Source: Ailurus styani (taxonomy: Eukaryota; Chordata; Mammalia; Carnivora; Ailuridae). From it: a stretch of 64,000 nt of DNA. The stretch covers positions 5,156,287 to 5,220,286 of the forward strand of contig LNAC01000032.1 of the NCBI GenBank assembly GCA_002007465.1, in the 5' to 3' direction. This document shows positions 59,301 to 64,000 of the stretch, piece by piece; position 1 is the first letter of the stretch, and the number at the start of each line of letters is the position of its first letter. The notes beneath the pieces are model-generated. The model was given only the letters and a program-made list of their open reading frames with translations, was not told the DNA's origin and did not search any database. Both the position numbers and the translations under genes were made by a program.

Positions 59301-60445
59301 CTGGTTATAGGAATAATGCATGCCATTTTCATTATCTTACATGTCTAATTTGGCAGGACAAAAGTGATGGCTTTTTTTGTGATGGGATTAACATTTGGAG
59401 GCTTTGTCAGTCACCCAGGGGCAGGAATTCTGTAGTTTCCTGAGCACATAGTACTCTGTCCTATTTGAGGGGAGTAAGGCTTGGCAGCCAGATCCAAAAA
59501 AGGAAAACAAACACCAGATCCGGAATCACTCCTGATTACAATCTGCCAGGTAATGTTGTGTTGGTGGAGGTAGCTGAAAACGTGGTGTGTGTGTGTGTAT
59601 AGATGTAGGGATAGTTTTGGCTATCACAGGTGGCTTCTTGTTTGGTTGGGCTTGCCGAATCTCCTTACAGAAAAGAGCCATGTCCTGTTTATCAGGTTTC
59701 TTTAAAATCCTTTTTTCTCAGTGCCCTAAACGCGTTAGCTATTATTCTCTGTGTGTCAACATGCCTTCTTTCTTGAGCATAGCAAATAAGGCAGCCTCCC
59801 TTCAAATGTAATCCAACCCCTTAAGGGCAAATTTTTTTGTCATCATTTATGTGGGTAATTACAGGTATTCCTGCTGTAATTTACAAAATTATAGGAAGTT
59901 TAATTTTCTTAGTTGTGGGTTTTCATCACAGAAAGTTGTCTGACTAGTTCCAATGCTTCACTCTGAAATCCGTTGTAATATATTAATTTTTGACTTCAAA
60001 TTGCAGCTCTACTGTTCTCTATAGCCATGATGGGTGGGAGGGGATGATAGATGAGGTAGAAGAGTTTAAACTAAAAAAAAAACAATGAGGGTCTTTTGGA
60101 AATTCTGATTTTATAGAGTCTAGCTGAAGTGTTTTGGTTTTGATTGATTGACTTTTTGCTACTGGGATTCAGTCACTGATGAGCAGTTTTACCACGGTCC
60201 TTGAAAGCTTGCATTGTGAGAATAAAGGATTGGCTATTTCTCCTTATTTCCTCCCAGTGTGTTAGTTTATAAACAGAAAGTTTCTGTCAAGTGCAATTAA
60301 AATATAAGTAAAGAAAGAAGTAGTAAATTTTAATCCTACTTTATTGCAGAAATCAGATTTCTCTTAATCATAATAACATTATATTTTGCTTCTCTGAAAT
60401 AATTCATACATTTTGCTACCAGAATGTCTTCTATATAAAAGAGGT
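56390..60445. other. non-coding DNA, no gene recognised
   Basis: The frame at 57,019-57,429 (136 codons) lacks recognisable motifs, repeats of coding character or splice context. About 57,740-57,830 ('aggttaaccaggaagcagag') resembles the start of a dispersed element that I cannot name. A short GT run lies at about 59,584-59,598. Confidence 0.45.
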
Positions 60446-60454
60446 TAAAACAAG

Positions 60455-60653
60455 GGCACCTGTGCGGCTCAGATGGTTAAGTGTCTGCCTTTGGCTCAGG
60501 TCATGATCCCAGGGTCCTGGGATCCAGGCCTGCACTGGGCTCCTTGCCTGCTCTGGAGGGGAGCCTGCTTCTCCCTCTCCTCCTACTGCTCCCCCTGCTG
60601 TGCTCTCTTGCTCTCTCTGTCAAATAAATAAATAAAATCCTTAAAAAAAAAAA
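60455..60653 (+). mobile_element. older CAN-SINE
   Basis: 'ggcacctgtgcggctcagat', 'ggttaagtgtctgcctttgg', 'ctcaggtcatgatcccaggg', tail caaataaataaataaaatcc plus an A run. Duplications aggttaaaacaa (60,443-60,454) and aggttaaaataa (60,654-60,665) differ by one base. Confidence 0.92.
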
Positions 60654-60665
60654 AGGTTAAAATAA

Positions 60666-62064
60666 ATCATTAGATGGTTTTAAGGAAGTTCAAGAACAAT
60701 TGAATGTACTATTTCAGACAGTCTGAGTGCAAACTCTGTGTGGGTGCATGTGTTTAAATTTCCCACTGGCTATTTCGAATAAATAATCAGTCATTGGCAA
60801 TACATTTTTTGAGTGGGCGTGGCCAACCTACATAAGAAGATATAGCGTAAAGTTGACAAGGATATATTTTTTTAATTAAAAAAAAACTCAAAGCCTCTCT
60901 CTGGCACAAGGATGAGTGAACTGTATCTCCAAAGTGACCCAAGGAAAGAGAAGGGAGGTTTTTATTGTGATGACTGTTCTCATGAAGAACCTTCAGAATT
61001 ACTTAAAACAGGACCTGATATTTAATAAACAAAATATTTACATTCTGCTTGCGTAAACCTTTCCTATAGGAGATGAGGGAATGTGTAACATTATGAAGGT
61101 GAGTATGTCCTCAAGAAACATTTGTTCTAAGGGCTTTTGCCTATCTAGTTCACTGTATGTTCTAGTAACATTTCATATCTTCTAGCACATTGAGGTAAAA
61201 TTTTCTGTATGATACCTTTGTGGCTTGAAAATATTATGTGCTTTTTTTTAACCAACAGTATGTTCCTTAAACACTAAACTAATGTGTAAGATAATACATA
61301 ACTAATTAATATGATTTATCTGGTTAATGATTTTAAGCAAGTAATGTTAAATATAAAAATGGTAATGCATGTCCCTTGCAGTTAACTGGGAAGAGAGAGA
61401 AAGGCATGGAGAAGCAATGGCTATAACAGTTTTCATACCTCTTATTTCTCCAAATTAAGCTAAAAGGGGATCAAAGCATCCATATACTGATTTAGTATCT
61501 TGGTTGAGTTTCTCCCTCTCCCAGGAGGAGTCCATTAGAGGTCCACACCCAAGCAGGAAGAGCCCTGGTGTTAAATCCATCTGGGGTTATTTTGTTGCCA
61601 TTTTTCCTGCTGTACCCCTGCAGCGCTGTAAACTGATCATCTCTTTTCAGATGATCACCCTTCATTGACGCTGCGGGAGAGTGTTAATCTTTCTGCCCTT
61701 GTTTACAGCATGGGCCCATGAGGTAGTTGAGTGTTACTTTCAATCCAGGTTGCTTCTCCTTGGAGTCCCAGGTTTACAGTTCCTAGCACCCAGCAACTTG
61801 ACTCCCTGTATCAATTTTTTTTGAAAGGACTCTAGCTCCCACAAGTCTTGGCATAAGATTGGTAGGCTGTCTGCCCACTATGGTGTATAACACATCCATT
61901 TCTTTCAGTCCTGGGAAGTCTACTTAGCCATCAGAGGTCTTGCCTTACGAGCCTTCAAAGTACACATGAGTTTCTAAGGTAACTCATCCCCCATGGGTGA
62001 CTCCTGGTATTTGTTTCACAAGGGAAGAGAGAAAAATCAAACCACTGACAGAAGCATTAGTCTG
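60666..62064. other. non-coding DNA, nothing recognised
   Basis: No named repeat or coding signature was recognised. Confidence 0.45.
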
Positions 62065-62068
62065 GCAT

Positions 62069-62298
62069 CCTTTTTTTTTTTTTTTTTTTTTTAAGATTTA
62101 TTTATTTGAGAACAAGAGAGAGAGAGATAAAGAGCATGAACACAAAGGGTGGGAGGGGCAGAGAGAGAGAGAATCCTCAAGCAGACCCCTGCTGAGTGTG
62201 GAGACTGATGTGGGGCTCGATCCCAGGACCCTGGGATCATGACCTGAGCCAAAATCAAGAGTCGTATGTTTAAGGGACTGAGCCTCCCAGGCACTTTT
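62069..62298 (-). mobile_element. older CAN-SINE
   Basis: A long T run (about 62,071-62,092), 'taagatttatttatttgaga', purine tract, 'gtggggctcgatcccaggac', 'gagccaaaatcaagagtcgt', head 'ctgagcctcccaggcac'. The aaaatcaagagtc block marks an old subfamily. Confidence 0.88.
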
Positions 62299-62389
62299 CC
62301 AAAGAAGAAAAATAGTCGAATAATACAATGTAATCCCAAAGGAATGTAGTACATTGTGAACAAATTACTTAGTGAACAGAACATAAGAC

Positions 62390-62458
62390 TAGGGTCAGAG
62401 ACTTGAGTTCAGATCCTGGTTCTCCTCATTTTGGCTGTATGATTTTTGCTCAAGTAAT

Positions 62459-62493
<35 letters not shown>

Positions 62494-62880
62494 TTATTTT
62501 TTTAAAGATTTTATTTATTTATTTGACAGAGAGTGAGAGAGATCACAAGTAGGCAGAGAGGCAGGCAGAGAGAGAGGGGGAAGCAGGCTCCCCGCTGAGC
62601 AGAGAACCCGACGTGGGGCTCGATCCCAGGACCCCGAGATCATGACCTGAGCTGAAGGCAGAGGCTTTAACCCACTGAGCCACCCAGGCATCCCTACTCA
62701 AGTAATTTAAACTTTCAAATTATTCAAAACTTTCCATGCCTCAATTTCTTCATCAGTAAAATAGGGATAATCCTATCTCCTTCACAGGGTGGCCATGAGG
62801 ATAAAATAAGATAGTGTTTATTTAAGAACCTAAATAACAATAGGCAACAAATACGAGGTAGCTATTGTACTATGAAGGCA
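62390..62880 (+). repeat. MIR SINE fossil split by a young SINE
   Basis: Left piece: 'cagagacttgagttcagatc', 'ctggttctcctcattttggc', 'tgtatgatttttgctcaagt'. Right piece: 'ccatgcctcaatttcttcat', 'cagtaaaatagggataatcc', 'ggtggccatgaggataaaat'. The MIR consensus continues across the inserted SINE. Confidence 0.8.
62462..62696 (-). mobile_element. CAN-SINE, young mustelid-type, with (ATTT)n tail
   Basis: An (ATTT)n array (62,461-62,493) precedes 'taaagattttatttatttat', 'agtaggcagagaggcaggca', 'acgtggggctcgatcccagg' and head 'tgagccacccaggcatccc'. The exact 13-bp duplication ctcaagtaattta lies at 62,449-62,461 and 62,697-62,709. It is nested in a MIR. Confidence 0.95.
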
Positions 62881-63495
62881 AACTAACTCTTCAACTTCTC
62901 CTTTTAGAAGGGTGTAAATTTATGCCATTAATGTAACAGTTTAATAAGGCACATAGTTTTGTTTTTAAAAGTCCTTTCTGTTAAAAGAAAAAATGCCCAA
63001 GGAACAACTAAAATACAACTAAAAACAACTAAATACAAGGTTCTGCTGTGATATCAACTCTCGCCAAATATCATTGCACAACTGTTGGTTTGCAACATTG
63101 CATTGGTTTAAAAAAAAGAAATGCAATATTTGTTAAAGCAAATATTCCAAGTAAACAAATTGCTTTTATAATTCCAAAGTCAACGTGGCTAATACCACAA
63201 TGGAAAATCTTACAAAATAAATAGCACCTTTTAAAAATAATTTTGCTTTTTAAAAATTTCAGTTTATACACACAGTATTCCTTTCAAGCTAGATTTCCAA
63301 GTTTGAAAGATAATTAATCCAATTATTTGAAAAACCTCTTTGGGATAAGGGTATCTGTGGTTCTTAGAACAAAGATGGCCCTTGCCTTGGTGTCTACAGC
63401 CATAGGGTCTGTGGTGTCTGATGGTCATGATGTTAAGGGCTTGTCTTTTATCTTTTATTTTTTTTTAACAGACAAGTAAATGTGGCAGTTGACAT
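62881..63495. other. non-coding DNA, nothing recognised
   Basis: No named repeat or coding signature was recognised. Confidence 0.45.
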
Positions 63496-63504
63496 ACTGA
63501 ACAG

Positions 63505-63640
63505 TATATTTAAAGGAATTCTTTGACTATAGTTGACATACCATGTTGCATAACTTTCAGGTGTACAGCATAGTGATTCAACTTCTCTGTGTTAGGCTAT
63601 GCTCACAAGTGTAGCTAACATCTGAACAGTATGTTTTTCT
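63505..63640 (-). repeat. old L1 3' UTR fossil
   Basis: 'gactatagttgacataccat', 'taactttcaggtgtacagca', 'tagtgattcaacttctctgt' and 'agtgtagctaacatctg' follow the reverse of an old L1 3' UTR. Confidence 0.7.
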
Positions 63641-63829
63641 TAATATATATTAGTATTTGTTTCAGGAATTAATATATTGTAAAAATTTATTATAAAAACA
63701 TTTATGTTCCTCACAGAAAATCTGGAAAGTGTAGATAAATAAAAAGACAAAACCACCCATAATGCTATCAGTCAGAGATAAGTACTGGATATATTTGAGT
63801 CTTTTAAAAAATTCATTTATACCATTTTA

Positions 63830-64000
63830 CTCAGTTTTGGCGGTTATAAAAAGTACCGATGACCAGGTGACATATAAAAACGGAAGTTTATTTCTCGTAG
63901 CTCTGAAGGCTGGAATTCTAAGATCAACGTGCCAATGTGGTTGGGTTCTGGTGAGGGCTCCCTTCCCGGTTGCAGACTGCTGACTTCTCATTGCATCTTC
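63830..64000. repeat. interspersed repeat cut by window end, family not assigned
   Basis: 'ggaagtttatttctcgtagc', 'tctgaaggctggaattctaa', 'gatcaacgtgccaatgtggt' and 'tctggtgagggctcccttcc' resemble a common mammalian element with 'cagttctggaggctggaagtcc' followed by 'aagatcaaggtgccagcag'. Confidence 0.4.

Overview
The window reads as non-coding nuclear DNA of a caniform carnivore, most likely a mustelid (ferret, mink, marten or otter type). The main evidence is about sixteen tRNA-Lys-derived CAN-SINE copies. The young ones carry the cctctgccttcggctcagg variant that I associate with mustelids; several older copies carry general caniform variants. The species call is inference. There are no bacterial or viral genes, no CRISPR array, no rRNA gene and no stand-alone tRNA gene.

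The centrepiece is a full-length LINE-1 on the minus strand at 39,535-46,288. It has a CpG-rich 5' UTR that starts with a YY1-type site, an uninterrupted ORF1 (305 aa), an uninterrupted ORF2 (1271 aa) whose endonuclease, reverse transcriptase and C-terminal Cys/His residues are all present, a G-rich 3' UTR tract, an A-rich tail and a 15-bp target-site duplication with one mismatch. It looks young and possibly retrotransposition-competent. A second full-length minus-strand L1 (7,001-14,043) has an exact 14-bp duplication but is dead: both reading frames are broken, its CpGs have decayed, it lost 56 bp of ORF2, and a SINE landed in its ORF1 region. Short 5'-truncated L1 3' ends lie at 3,470, 6,045, 15,671, 27,450, 32,088 and 36,959. 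Older L1, L2, MIR and MER5-type fossils fill much of the rest.

Region by region: 1-6,990 holds AT-rich DNA, MIR, a nested L1/SINE pair and L2; 7,001-14,043 is the dead L1; 14,058-18,120 has a microsatellite, an L1 3' end and MIR/L2/MER5 fossils; 18,150-21,430 holds a set of plus-strand exon-like segments with good splice signals and coiled-coil-like reading, but with in-frame stops, perhaps a decayed host gene or a non-coding transcript; 21,780-39,500 is repeat-dotted intergenic or intronic DNA; 39,535-46,288 is the intact L1; 46,300-64,000 is again SINE, MIR and old-L1 territory.

At least three of the four N positions look like unmerged contig overlaps. The one at 31,663 creates a false 175-bp duplication that may conceal a heterozygous SINE insertion.
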